A DNA stretch of 64,000 bases from an uncultured Lachnospiraceae bacterium. GTDB lineage: Bacteria > Bacillota > Clostridia > Lachnospirales > Lachnospiraceae. The stretch spans positions 62,001-126,000 of the forward strand of contig CAJULP010000068.1 of the NCBI GenBank assembly GCA_910587295.1, read 5' to 3'. Each line of letters opens with the position of its first letter. Positions within the stretch are counted from its first letter, which is position 1. The notes beneath the pieces were generated by a model, which saw only the letters and a list, made by a program, of their open reading frames with translations, searched no databases and was not told the DNA's origin. Positions 54,033-63,050 of the stretch are shown piece by piece. The position numbers were made by a program, and so were the translations under genes.

Positions 54033-55529
54033 ATGCTGACACTTTTAATTGCTGATGACGAATACTTTATACTAGAAAGATTAAAGCAGATCATAGATTA
54101 CCAAAGCCTTGGTTACCAATTGACCGACACTGCCCAAAATGGCCGTGATGCCATGCGTATCATTGAAGAAAAGGCTCCGGATCTGGCAATTTTAGATATT
54201 AAAATGCCCTGCCTTTCAGGACTTGATATTGCCGAGCAGATTTATACAAATAAGTGGAAAACAAAGGTGGTCATCTTAACCAGCTATGATTACTTTGACT
54301 TTGCCCGACAGGCAATCAGCTGTCAGGTCTTTTCTTATCTCCTTAAGCCTGTAAATAAAGCAGATTTGACAGAAATCCTTACAGACGCCGCCAAATTGAT
54401 CTTGGATCAAAAAGAACGGGATTCCAAACTCCTTGAATATGAGCAATTACAGACAGAATTGCGGCTGCAGCGTTTCCTGACAGCCTCCATCCCCCAGGCC
54501 GAAAGAAAAGAATTATCTATACAACTTCCCGGCATTGATGCTGTCCGCGGGATATGCTGCCTTAAATTTGGCAGCCCGGATCACACCAGCCTGCCCCCTG
54601 GTCCTATCCGCAAAGCACTCAGAGAAATCCCCAATATACCGCCATACTTTGACATGGAGCATCAGGACAACATCATCTGTCTGCTATTTAAGGAGCGCCG
54701 GATTCCCGATTCCCTGCCCGCCTTGATCCAGCGCTGTCTTCAGGAAATTTTCCATACTTCTGTCAACATCGCCTTTTTTAATGACATTGACTGCACTGGC
54801 TCTCTTCCCAGTGCCTACGCCAAATGTTTAAAAGGCCTGCAAAGCACCATCTTTTCCGGAGAAAATACGATAACCCATGTTTCCATAGAGCAACTGGAAG
54901 AGTTTTCTGCGCCGCTTCATTTTGACTTAAAAAGTCAATTAGTTTCAGCATTACAGAAAAAGGACTTAAGCCAGACCATATCCCTGATCCACGATGCCTT
55001 TTTCAAGCTGCGCCAGTCACCTTGTACCGACAATTTAGAAGCTCTGATCCTGGAAATATTATCTGCCGGAAAAACCGCTTCTGCCCCTGAAAGCATCTCT
55101 TACACTGCCCACAGGCTGATGGACGGTCATAATTGTGTGGAAACCTTAGAAGAATGGTGCTGCGGTTATCTGTCCAGGTCAATGGAAAGCAGCGCTTCCG
55201 ACAAAACCGATTTTAACACCACAAAGATGATCATGGAAATGATTCAAGCATCTTACCCAGATACCAAATTGGACTTGCCTTACATTGCTTTAAAGATCGG
55301 CTATACCCAAAACTATATCAGCAGTATCTTTAAACGTAACACTGGGCTTACCGTTGTCCAATATATCACCCAATGCCGAATGAACGCTGCATATCTTTTG
55401 CTGACCGCACACCATATGCCCGTGAATCAGGTGTACGGGGAGGTTGGGTATTCCAACCCCTTTTACTTCAGCAAAAGATTCAAACAATACTTTGGATATT
55501 CTCCTTCGGAATGTTCTAAAAAGAGCTAA
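54033..55529 (+). CDS. YesN-type response regulator with AraC domain
   Basis: A 498-residue two-component response regulator. The receiver domain (1-120) has acidic pocket D8/D9, phosphorylation site D55 in ILDIKMP, T83 and K105 in LLKPVN. A middle helical part follows (about 130-385), then a C-terminal AraC domain (about 395-498; LPYIALKIGYTQNYISSIFK, MPVNQVYGEVGYSNPFYFSK). The start at 54033 follows TTGAGGAACAACC. No sensor kinase gene is adjacent; the partial YesM-type kinase at 63051 is one possible partner. It is convergent with the RidA gene, 12 bp apart. Confidence 0.9.
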   Translation: MLTLLIADDEYFILERLKQIIDYQSLGYQLTDTAQNGRDAMRIIEEKAPDLAILDIKMPCLSGLDIAEQIYTNKWKTKVVILTSYDYFDFARQAISCQVFSYLLKPVNKADLTEILTDAAKLILDQKERDSKLLEYEQLQTELRLQRFLTASIPQAERKELSIQLPGIDAVRGICCLKFGSPDHTSLPPGPIRKALREIPNIPPYFDMEHQDNIICLLFKERRIPDSLPALIQRCLQEIFHTSVNIAFFNDIDCTGSLPSAYAKCLKGLQSTIFSGENTITHVSIEQLEEFSAPLHFDLKSQLVSALQKKDLSQTISLIHDAFFKLRQSPCTDNLEALILEILSAGKTASAPESISYTAHRLMDGHNCVETLEEWCCGYLSRSMESSASDKTDFNTTKMIMEMIQASYPDTKLDLPYIALKIGYTQNYISSIFKRNTGLTVVQYITQCRMNAAYLLLTAHHMPVNQVYGEVGYSNPFYFSKRFKQYFGYSPSECSKKS

Positions 55530-55541
55530 TGACTAATCAGG

Positions 55542-56012
55542 TCAAACGCAGAAGATTCCTTCAACCTCCACCGGGATATTCCCTGGAAGCACATTAAGTC
55601 CAATGGCAGACCTGGTGGGCGCAGAATTATTCCCGAAAAGGGAAACCAAAAGCTCACTGGCGCCATTGGCCACCTGGGGCTGGTCATAAAAGTCTTCCTC
55701 ACTAGCCACAAACACGGTAAGCTTCACACAGTCTTTGATCTTATTTAAGTCGCCTACCTCCCTTTCCAAAACAGCCAATATGTTCAGCATACACTGCCTT
55801 GCATATTTCCTGCCCTCCTCCAAAGAAATTTCCTTCCCCAGTCTGCCGGCTATCTTTTCATCGTTTCCTGCAATAGAAGGACCACAGCCTGACACATAAA
55901 TAAGCCCATCTCCAAACGCCTTGCAGGGTGAATATACGCCCCCCTTGACTGGCGCTTTGGGAACAGCCAGCCCCAGTTTATCTAATCTCTCATAAATATT
56001 GGTTTCCATAAA
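55542..56012 (-). CDS. RidA family enamine/imine deaminase
   Basis: A 156-residue YjgF/RidA-family protein. Conserved blocks are VYSPCKAFGDGLIYVSGCGP, GKEISLEEGRKYARQCMLNIL, NKIKDCVKLTVFV and SAIGLNVLPGNIPVEVEGI, the last close to the family end motif. RidA hydrolyses reactive enamine/imine intermediates such as 2-aminoacrylate from PLP enzymes. The start at 56012 is chosen for GAAGGGAG. It lies 23 bp after the PLP enzyme gene (56036-57127) in the same operon, a sensible pair. Confidence 0.85.
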   Translation of the reverse strand, partial: FMETNIYERLDKLGLAVPKAPVKGGVYSPCKAFGDGLIYVSGCGPSIAGNDEKIAGRLGKEISLEEGRKYARQCMLNILAVLEREVGDLNKIKDCVKLTVFVASEEDFYDQPQVANGASELLVSLFGNNSAPTRSAIGLNVLPGNIPVEVEGIFCV

Positions 56013-56035
56013 CAATTCTCCCTTCACATATCATT

Positions 56036-57127
56036 TTAGATATAACTTCCTCTTGCCTCCACAGGGATCATCCTCTCCAGTACATGGTTCCTGATCCCAT
56101 AAAGCCTGTCCGTCAGGTTCGGAAGGACACAGGCATGATTGGGAATGATGGCAAGCTTATCTCCGATTTCCAACCCAAGTCCCTTGTCACTTTCTAAAAA
56201 TCCATGTTCCTCATTCAATTTCGTAATCTTTAAATCCGGTCTTCCCACCACATACCCAAACCCTGTCTGTCCATGGCCGCAGCCGTCCGTGGTAAGAGTC
56301 TTGCTGCCCGCGTCGATAATGCCATGGTTCTCATCCATTTTGCACACTAACGTGGAAACTACCCTTAGCGCACATTCCTTTTCCGTGGCAAAACCGGTAG
56401 ATAAGGTCATGCGGTCATTAAATATGTAATTGCCGCAGCGTACTTCGGTGATGCCCTCTAAGTACTGACAGCACCTGGCGGAATAGGAATTGCCGCCGCT
56501 TACTATTTCCATGGAGAACCCATTTTCCCGCAACAATTGGGCTGTACCCGTCAACTCGTCATGCTCCTTTTTTGTGTATTCCACAAACCCTTCCATAGAA
56601 TTGTTATCGTAGATCAGCCCGTTATAATACATCAGCCCACAAATACGGATCCCCTTAAAATGCTTTATCTTCTGCGTAAATGCCAATGCTTTCTCATAAG
56701 GCGCTACCCCGCCCCGGTTCAATCCGCCGTCAATCTCGATCAATACCCGGACCGGTTTCTTTCTTGTTTCCCCTACCTTTGAAAGCTGTGCTGCCCCCTC
56801 TTTGCTGTTGATGATCGTTAAAACCTCTGCCCTGTCAAGCAGCCGGGAAAGCCGCTCCATCTTATCCTTCCCGATCAGAGGAAAAGCGATCAATATGTCC
56901 TTGATCCCAAAATCCGCCATTACCTCAGCTTCCCCAAGCCTTGCACAGGTAATCCCCTCCGCCCCCTCAAAAAGCTGCTGCCATGCAAAATAACTGCTTT
57001 TATGAGGCTTTATATGGGGGCGGATCATAATCCCGTAACGCTTTGCCTCTTTGGCCATTTCTCTTACATTTGCCGTAACCTGATCCAACTCCACCACTAC
57101 CGCCGGTGTGGGAATCTCATCATACAT
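56036..57127 (-). CDS. D-threonine aldolase / D-serine dehydratase-like PLP enzyme
   Basis: A 363-residue fold-type III PLP enzyme with an alanine racemase-like barrel. RPHIKPHKS (36-44) is the PLP lysine motif of the D-threonine aldolase / D-serine dehydratase group, and NHACVLPNL near residue 335 holds the His and Cys that bind the metal in this group. GHGQTGFGYVVGRPD and AGSKTLTTDG are also family blocks. It should cleave or dehydrate a D-beta-hydroxy amino acid. It overlaps the M20 part of the fused gene by 8 bp and is followed by RidA, which would clear the enamine product of a dehydratase. Confidence 0.85.
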   Translation of the reverse strand: MYDEIPTPAVVVELDQVTANVREMAKEAKRYGIMIRPHIKPHKSSYFAWQQLFEGAEGITCARLGEAEVMADFGIKDILIAFPLIGKDKMERLSRLLDRAEVLTIINSKEGAAQLSKVGETRKKPVRVLIEIDGGLNRGGVAPYEKALAFTQKIKHFKGIRICGLMYYNGLIYDNNSMEGFVEYTKKEHDELTGTAQLLRENGFSMEIVSGGNSYSARCCQYLEGITEVRCGNYIFNDRMTLSTGFATEKECALRVVSTLVCKMDENHGIIDAGSKTLTTDGCGHGQTGFGYVVGRPDLKITKLNEEHGFLESDKGLGLEIGDKLAIIPNHACVLPNLTDRLYGIRNHVLERMIPVEARGSYI

Positions 57128-59678
57128 AACAATCCTCCATTGTAAAAAATTTAATGTAAAGCTCCGCTCCTTTGTACAACTGCTCCAGCTCTATATATTC
57201 GTCGGCCTGATGAGCCTGACCGATCTCTCCCGGCCCCCAGATCAGAGCCGGAATGCCCGTTGCTTCCTGAAGCATGCCAGCCTCGCAGGAAGCCTCAAAG
57301 GCCTTGGGAGTGCTGTCTATGCCCTGACTTTTTAGCAAATTGGAAATCCCGCAAAACAAGGGATGTTCCCGGTCTGCCTTTCCCGGAGGGCAATAGGTCG
57401 TAACCTCTAAAGAAAATCCGCATCCCCATTCTTCCCTTACCTTTTCTAAGATACCTGTCATCTCTCTCTCACAGCTTTCTCTTGTCTCCCCAAATATCAG
57501 CCTTCTGTCAATCCAAAGCACAGCCTTATCCGGTATCACATTCACCTTGCTGCCCCCTGAAATATAGGTTACATGAATCGAAGGGCTGCCCACATATTCC
57601 TGCGCCGCTGCCGAAATCCGCTCTTCCAGATTTCGGACTTCCCGGATCACATCCGCCGCCGCGTAAATGGCGTTTTTCCCTAAATCAGCCCGTCCGGCAT
57701 GGCAGCTTTTCCCATAAATGGTAACCGTAAATGCCATCACACCCCGGTGCCCCATAGAAAGCCGGAGCCCTGTAGGTTCTCCCACAATGGCAAGATCCGC
57801 TTCCTGTGGGGATTTCAAATACTCCTTTAAACCAATGTTGGTATTTTCCTCATCCACGTCATATACAAAATGCAGGCCGCTCTCCGGTTTTATTCCATGC
57901 TTTGTCAGGTATTCGGCCGCATACATGGCACAGGCCACACTCCCCTTCATGTCACAGCTTCCCCTTCCATACAGCTTTCCTTCCCGTATTTGGGGAATGA
58001 ACGGATCGCCCTCCCACAGCTTCTCATCTCCTGCCGGAACCGTATCAATATGCCCCAGATAAATCACAGTGGGTTTCCCATCCTTCCCCGGAATTCTTGC
58101 CGTTATATTTTCCCGGAAACCACCGCAGGGCTGCTTTTGCACCGCTATCCCAAGTTCCCGGTAAAAGTTGTAAATGTAATCCCCGACTGCCTTTTCATAT
58201 CCGGGCCCGGAATCACTTTTCAGCCGGATCAAATCCTCCGCAATTTCCAAAAGTCTTTCTTTTTCCGCCTCTGTCAGCATCCTCTTCCACCTCCTATCCG
58301 GTACGTCTTTTTCCTTTAAACAGCCGATGTTAAGTGGCAAAGAAACCTCTCTTCTTCCAGCGTTTTCTGCCCACCCGGCTACCCGTAAAGGATCCCCTTC
58401 CCAATTCCTCTGACTTCCCCATTCATTAGTCTTTGGACGCTCCCAGCAGGCGATCCGGATCACGGGAAACAAATCCCCGCTGCCAAAATCTTCCGGCATC
58501 ATAATCTCCAAGTCATCTCCCTTTTTTTCAAAGGGAAGCTTTTTTCCCGTGGAAAGCTCCACCACTTCTGACACTTCCGATGACAGATCGGCAAGCCGAA
58601 AACACCTTTCCTTTTCCCAAAAGCGGAAGATCAGATACAGGTTATTACCTCTGATCGTCTGATATCCGTATGTCAAAGCCTCCGTAAGGGAACCGCCGTC
58701 ATTTCCGTAAACCGCTTCCCCGTTAATCGCCAGCCACCTTCCGATGCGAAGGGCTCTTTCAACAAATTCCTCCGGCAGCCGCCCGTCCGGCTTCGGTCCT
58801 ACATTCATGATCAGGTTTCCGCCGGTGGAAGCGCACCTGCACAGGCTGTCCAAAAGTTCCTCAGCGCTCTTCCATCTTTCACCTCCGTGGTACCCCCACC
58901 ACCGCCAGCAGGACACCTGATTGGATTCCCACAGACGTTCCTCGGGATTTACCAAATGTTCCGGAGTTCCAAAATCTCCTTCCTCATTTCCTCCTCCATG
59001 CCCTAAAAGCTGCGCCGGATCCGTATCAAACCCCAGACGGTTATTGATCATGATCCCCGGCTGCCAGATGCGCATTTTTTCAACCAATTCCTGGCTACCC
59101 AAATCCTTTGCGTTCCTGGGCCATACGCCGTCAAAAAAGAAGTAATCAATCTTTCCGTATTTTGTGCAAAGCTCTTTCACCTGAGTATGGATATACGCCT
59201 TCATATCTGCCCAGCCCTTGGGGTTATTTTGGGGGCCTTCATAGTATGCCGGAACCCTCCAGTCACACCAGGAATAATACAGGCCCACCTTCAACCCCTT
59301 TTTCCGCATCGCCTCGCAGTATTCCCTCACAAAATCACGCCCTGGCGCCTGCTTTGCACTGCTGTAATCCGTGGATGCCGTATCCCACAGACAATAACCG
59401 TCATGGTGCCTTGTAGTAAAACATCCATATTTAAAACCAGCCTTTTGAAACATTTCCGCAAGAGCCTGCGCATCAAAAAACGCAGGATTCCATTCCTTTG
59501 CCATCTTTTCATATTCTTCCTGATCCAAATGCTCCCGGAACAGTACCTGTTCCCCCCTGCCTAAAACCGCATAGGGCCCCCAGTGGATGAACACCCCGTA
59601 CCGGTCTTTGGGGAACCACTCAAACCGCTCCGGTATATTTTTATAAAACTGATCAGAAATCTTTTGTTCCGCATCCAT
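57120..59678 (-). CDS. Fusion of GH29 alpha-L-fucosidase and M20 peptidase
   Basis: An 852-residue open frame joining two complete enzymes. Residues 1-445 are GH29: RYGVFIHWGPYA (27-38), TTRHHDGYCLWDT (88-100), nucleophile D183 in YFFFDGVWP and WEGDPLRVAGWAE near the end of the domain. Residues 467-852 are an M20 (ArgE/DapE/CPG2-like) metallopeptidase: GHIDTVPAGD, GRGSCDMKG, VDEENTN, GEPTG and SCHAGRADLGKNA. The joint carries its own start signals (see the entry at 58278), so a separate 386-residue peptidase may also be made. Fusion of these families is unusual; loss of the fucosidase stop in a two-gene operon is the simplest origin. There is no signal peptide. Confidence 0.8.
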   Translation of the reverse strand: MDAEQKISDQFYKNIPERFEWFPKDRYGVFIHWGPYAVLGRGEQVLFREHLDQEEYEKMAKEWNPAFFDAQALAEMFQKAGFKYGCFTTRHHDGYCLWDTASTDYSSAKQAPGRDFVREYCEAMRKKGLKVGLYYSWCDWRVPAYYEGPQNNPKGWADMKAYIHTQVKELCTKYGKIDYFFFDGVWPRNAKDLGSQELVEKMRIWQPGIMINNRLGFDTDPAQLLGHGGGNEEGDFGTPEHLVNPEERLWESNQVSCWRWWGYHGGERWKSAEELLDSLCRCASTGGNLIMNVGPKPDGRLPEEFVERALRIGRWLAINGEAVYGNDGGSLTEALTYGYQTIRGNNLYLIFRFWEKERCFRLADLSSEVSEVVELSTGKKLPFEKKGDDLEIMMPEDFGSGDLFPVIRIACWERPKTNEWGSQRNWEGDPLRVAGWAENAGRREVSLPLNIGCLKEKDVPDRRWKRMLTEAEKERLLEIAEDLIRLKSDSGPGYEKAVGDYIYNFYRELGIAVQKQPCGGFRENITARIPGKDGKPTVIYLGHIDTVPAGDEKLWEGDPFIPQIREGKLYGRGSCDMKGSVACAMYAAEYLTKHGIKPESGLHFVYDVDEENTNIGLKEYLKSPQEADLAIVGEPTGLRLSMGHRGVMAFTVTIYGKSCHAGRADLGKNAIYAAADVIREVRNLEERISAAAQEYVGSPSIHVTYISGGSKVNVIPDKAVLWIDRRLIFGETRESCEREMTGILEKVREEWGCGFSLEVTTYCPPGKADREHPLFCGISNLLKSQGIDSTPKAFEASCEAGMLQEATGIPALIWGPGEIGQAHQADEYIELEQLYKGAELYIKFFTMEDCYV
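58278..58295 (-). promoter_or_regulatory. Internal ribosome binding site and start of the M20 part
   Basis: Inside the fused frame, AGGAGG (58295-58290) precedes an in-frame ATG (58280-58278) by 9 nt. That ATG is codon 467 and begins MLTEAEKERLLEIAEDLI, a normal M20 N-terminus. An intact start signal inside a fused gene suggests that the peptidase is also made alone. Confidence 0.7.
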
Positions 59679-59693
59679 AAGCTATCCTCCTTT

Positions 59694-60530
59694 TTACCCT
59701 TTCACAGACCCGGCAGCAAGCCCGGCCTCTATCTGCTTTTGGAACACGACATAGATCAATACGATCGGTAAAACGGAAATACAGATTGCCGCAAACGTAC
59801 CGCCATAATTAATATCATACTCGGACTTAAACGCCATCAAAGCCAAAGACATTGCCGCTTTCTTTTTATCGCTGATAAGCAGCATGGAAAAAATCAAATC
59901 ATTATAAACCTTTAAAAAAGTCATGATAGAGATCGTTGCGATCACAGGTTTCATAAGCGGCAGTAAGATCTGAAACAAAATCCGCAAATGCCCGCCACCG
60001 TCCATCACTGCCGCCTCGTCCAGCTCCATGCTGATCCCTTTCATGTACCCGTTGGCTAAAAATACCGCCAGGGATAAATTTGTGGCCGCATAGACACAGA
60101 CAATCCCCACCAACGAATTGCGCAGGTTCAGCTGGCTGATAATGGATGCAAGCGGAACCAGCATGGCATGAATGGGAAGCGCCATCCCCGCAATAAAAAA
60201 CAGGAACATAATCTTAAATCCTTTCACCCGGATCCGGTATGCATAGGAAACAAGCAGTGCCATCAGAATAATCAGCGCTATGGATAAAACGGAATACACC
60301 AGAGAGTTCCACATCCCCCTCAGCAATATCGTGCGGTCCATGGCATATACATAGTTTCCTAAAGAGAGGGTTTCCGGCAGGGAAAAGGGCGCCGCATAAA
60401 TGCTGGTATTATCTTTAAAAGAACTGAGCATAGAAAACAATAGCGGAAACAGTGATACCCCTGCCCAAAACGCCGCCCCCATGACCTTACAAGCCGCTTT
60501 TATTATTTTTTTCAAATTATACTGCCCCAT
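59694..60530 (-). CDS. Carbohydrate ABC transporter permease (MalG-like)
   Basis: A 278-residue permease with six membrane helices. The EAA loop region is ELDEAAVMDGGGHLRILFQI (about 178-197). The start at 60530 is chosen for AAAGGGGGG before it; the frame extends to 60581. It overlaps the end of the first permease by 14 bp. It belongs to the CUT1 importer with the solute-binding protein; the ATPase is not in the operon and is presumably a shared MsmK-type protein. Confidence 0.9.
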   Translation of the reverse strand: MGQYNLKKIIKAACKVMGAAFWAGVSLFPLLFSMLSSFKDNTSIYAAPFSLPETLSLGNYVYAMDRTILLRGMWNSLVYSVLSIALIILMALLVSYAYRIRVKGFKIMFLFFIAGMALPIHAMLVPLASIISQLNLRNSLVGIVCVYAATNLSLAVFLANGYMKGISMELDEAAVMDGGGHLRILFQILLPLMKPVIATISIMTFLKVYNDLIFSMLLISDKKKAAMSLALMAFKSEYDINYGGTFAAICISVLPIVLIYVVFQKQIEAGLAAGSVKG

Positions 60531-61434
60531 TACAAGCCCCCCTTTGCAGCTTCTTTCTTTTTCCCTTGTCCTCTTGCTCATCTAAGAAAAAATTTAAAGT
60601 AAATGTGATAAAAAGTGACAAAAAAATGATAAACACTCCAATAGAGGATGCATACCCGAAGCGGCTTGACAAAAATGCCTGGTCATACATCAGGGTTGCC
60701 GGTACATCTGTGGCGGTTCCCGGACCTCCATCCGTCATAACATAAATGATGTCAAACACTTTTACCGACCCTGCAATGGCGCTGGTCAGGAAAACCTTAA
60801 AAGTTTCCTTCATATTCGGGATTATGATATGTATGATCCGCTGAACCGGGCCCGCTCCGTCCACAACCGCTGCCTCTATCATATCAGAGGGAACATTGGT
60901 AATCCCCGTCACAAAGATCAGCATATTGCTTCCGATATACATCCATGCGTTCACCAGCGCAACCACCCAGATCGCTCCTTTGGTATCTCCTAAAAAATCA
61001 TGAGGGGCAATCCCGAAAAATCCCAGTATTTCGTTTACCGCACCACCGTTATATGCCAGCATAAACATCCACATCATGCCCGTGGCCGCCATAGGCAGCA
61101 GCGTTGGGATATAATAAACCGTCCGCAGAAAAGAATTAATCTTTGTTCTCCTAGATACAAGCAGGGCAAGTAAAAAGGAAACCGGAAAGATGACCACAAG
61201 GCTGACAGCCATAAATACCACCGCGTTTTTTAAGGAATGCCAGAAAACCGCCTGTGAAAACAATGTTTTGTAATTTTGCAGCCCTATGAATGTCTTCTTT
61301 GCCACTGCCATCCCGTTCCATTTCATAAAAGATAAGTAAACCGTGTACCCGATCGGATAAATAAAAAAGAGGGAATATACCAGAACGGGGATAACAAGCA
61401 GCATAATGGCAATTCCCGTTTTATTTCTTTTCAT
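60517..61434 (-). CDS. Carbohydrate ABC transporter permease (MalF/UgpA-like)
   Basis: A 305-residue permease with six membrane helices (KTGIAIMLLVIPVLVYSLFFIYP starts the first). The EAA loop is DMIEAAVVDGAGPVQRIIHI, and MTDGGPGTATDVPATLMYDQAF is the typical C-terminal block. It overlaps the solute-binding protein gene by 4 bp (ATGA) and is coupled to it. It brings in an oligosaccharide for the fucosidase. Confidence 0.9.
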   Translation of the reverse strand: MKRNKTGIAIMLLVIPVLVYSLFFIYPIGYTVYLSFMKWNGMAVAKKTFIGLQNYKTLFSQAVFWHSLKNAVVFMAVSLVVIFPVSFLLALLVSRRTKINSFLRTVYYIPTLLPMAATGMMWMFMLAYNGGAVNEILGFFGIAPHDFLGDTKGAIWVVALVNAWMYIGSNMLIFVTGITNVPSDMIEAAVVDGAGPVQRIIHIIIPNMKETFKVFLTSAIAGSVKVFDIIYVMTDGGPGTATDVPATLMYDQAFLSSRFGYASSIGVFIIFLSLFITFTLNFFLDEQEDKGKRKKLQRGACNGAV

Positions 61435-62816
61435 CGTCTTGCCTCAATGATGGTCTGTATGGTCGTGTCTACCGACTCTCCCGCCCACATGGCCTGGATC
61501 GCTGTCCTGGTATCGTTTTCAAGCCCTGATACGGTGTCATATTCAGCCGGCTCCGTGATCATCCCTGCCGCATCTGCTAAATTTGTTTTAAGATCGTTCG
61601 TCACCGACGGCTGGTCTTCCATATCCGGCAGATCATTGAGTACACAGACAAATGCCCCGTAAGACAGTTCATTTCTCTCTACCATGTATTCCATCCGGGT
61701 CACATATTTCAAAAGTGCGACCGCAGCCTCTTTCTGCTCCTTAGAAGCGCTTGCCGCCACACTGAACGCATCGCTGGAGCCTCCGTGCCACATATCGGCA
61801 TACTGGGGATAAGCCTCATAAGAGGGAAAGTTCATTTCCATTACTTTGGAGTTATCTTCCATTTCGTTCACGATCCTGCTGATAAAAGAAGCGTTCCGGT
61901 AGATCATGGGAGACTGCCCTGTCAAGAATAACTGTGCTTCTCCTTCCCCGTCCAAAGTCGTGATACTGTTTCCCAAATAGCCTTTCTCAGCCCAGCTTTT
62001 CATGGTGGTCAGCACATCCCTGACTTCATCGCAATCATAAGATACCTCACCGCTTGCCAGCTTTTTAACTAAATCTTCCCCTGTCCTTTTCGCCATCAGC
62101 AAGGTAAACAAATGTCCGCCGCGGAATGTGCTCTTATCTCCTACCGGAAGAGGTGTTATCCCCTCTGCAAGGAAAGCCTCACAGGCTTCTTCTAATTCTT
62201 CAATGGTAGCAGGCACCTTAATCTTGTGTTCTTCAAACAACGCCTTGTTGACAAACAGGGAATCCACATATGCCGCATAGGGGATGCCATATATCCCTTC
62301 CACGCCGTCAAACGTCAACATGCTGAACATCGTCTTATTAAAACTGTCATGCCATTCCGGATCCGCTTCCAGATAAGCTCCAAGGTCAACAGCTATGCCA
62401 TTCTCCACATAGCTTTGCAGATTTCCGCCTCCGTATGTCATAAAAATCGTAGGCACATCATCCGTAGCCATATAAGTCTTAAACATATTGTTGTACTGGG
62501 TTTCATCCGTAATGGACAAATCCTCCACCAGGATCTCCGGGTGTTCCTGTGCAAATGATGCCACTGCCTTCCTGAACGTTGCCGCATTTACATCCGTGTC
62601 ATCGCCATATCTGGTCATCAATGTGATTTTGACCGCTTCGGTACCGCTATCACCTTCCTCCTTTTTTTCCTGCTCCGTCTCCTTTGGCGCACTGGCATTT
62701 TCGCTTTCCGTAATGCTGTTTTCCGGAACTTCCGCCCCGGAAGTATTGCCCCCACACCCCGCTGCCGACAACAAAAGCGCCGTTGCTAAAATAATGGAAA
62801 TTAGTTTCTTCTTCAT
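61431..62816 (-). CDS. Sugar-binding lipoprotein (family 1 solute-binding protein)
   Basis: A 461-residue extracellular solute-binding protein with a signal peptide and lipobox LSAAGCG (C21), then a low-complexity linker (residues 24-60) and a two-lobed binding domain (VKITLMTRYGDD, FMTYGGGNLQSYVENGIAVDL, YGIPYAAYVDSLFVNKALFEE). It starts the operon of the importer, the GH29-M20 fusion, the PLP enzyme and RidA. It is divergent from the sensor kinase gene, 234 bp apart. Confidence 0.92.
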   Translation of the reverse strand: MKKKLISIILATALLLSAAGCGGNTSGAEVPENSITESENASAPKETEQEKKEEGDSGTEAVKITLMTRYGDDTDVNAATFRKAVASFAQEHPEILVEDLSITDETQYNNMFKTYMATDDVPTIFMTYGGGNLQSYVENGIAVDLGAYLEADPEWHDSFNKTMFSMLTFDGVEGIYGIPYAAYVDSLFVNKALFEEHKIKVPATIEELEEACEAFLAEGITPLPVGDKSTFRGGHLFTLLMAKRTGEDLVKKLASGEVSYDCDEVRDVLTTMKSWAEKGYLGNSITTLDGEGEAQLFLTGQSPMIYRNASFISRIVNEMEDNSKVMEMNFPSYEAYPQYADMWHGGSSDAFSVAASASKEQKEAAVALLKYVTRMEYMVERNELSYGAFVCVLNDLPDMEDQPSVTNDLKTNLADAAGMITEPAEYDTVSGLENDTRTAIQAMWAGESVDTTIQTIIEARR

Positions 62817-63050
62817 GTCCTCCTCCTTTGAACCTGACTATCGTTTCCTTTCAGCCATCCATTAACCGGTTTTTGGATGTCCGTAACATCACTATACAAA
62901 AAAACCTGACGGATTAGAATGTACATTTCTACACATCACATGTCATTTTCACCAATTTTTGCAGATTGTCTTTTCTAAAAATGCATGTTATGATGAAGCA
63001 GGAGTTTCGGATTCCCTCATTATTATAATAAATTCACAAAGGTAGTAATC

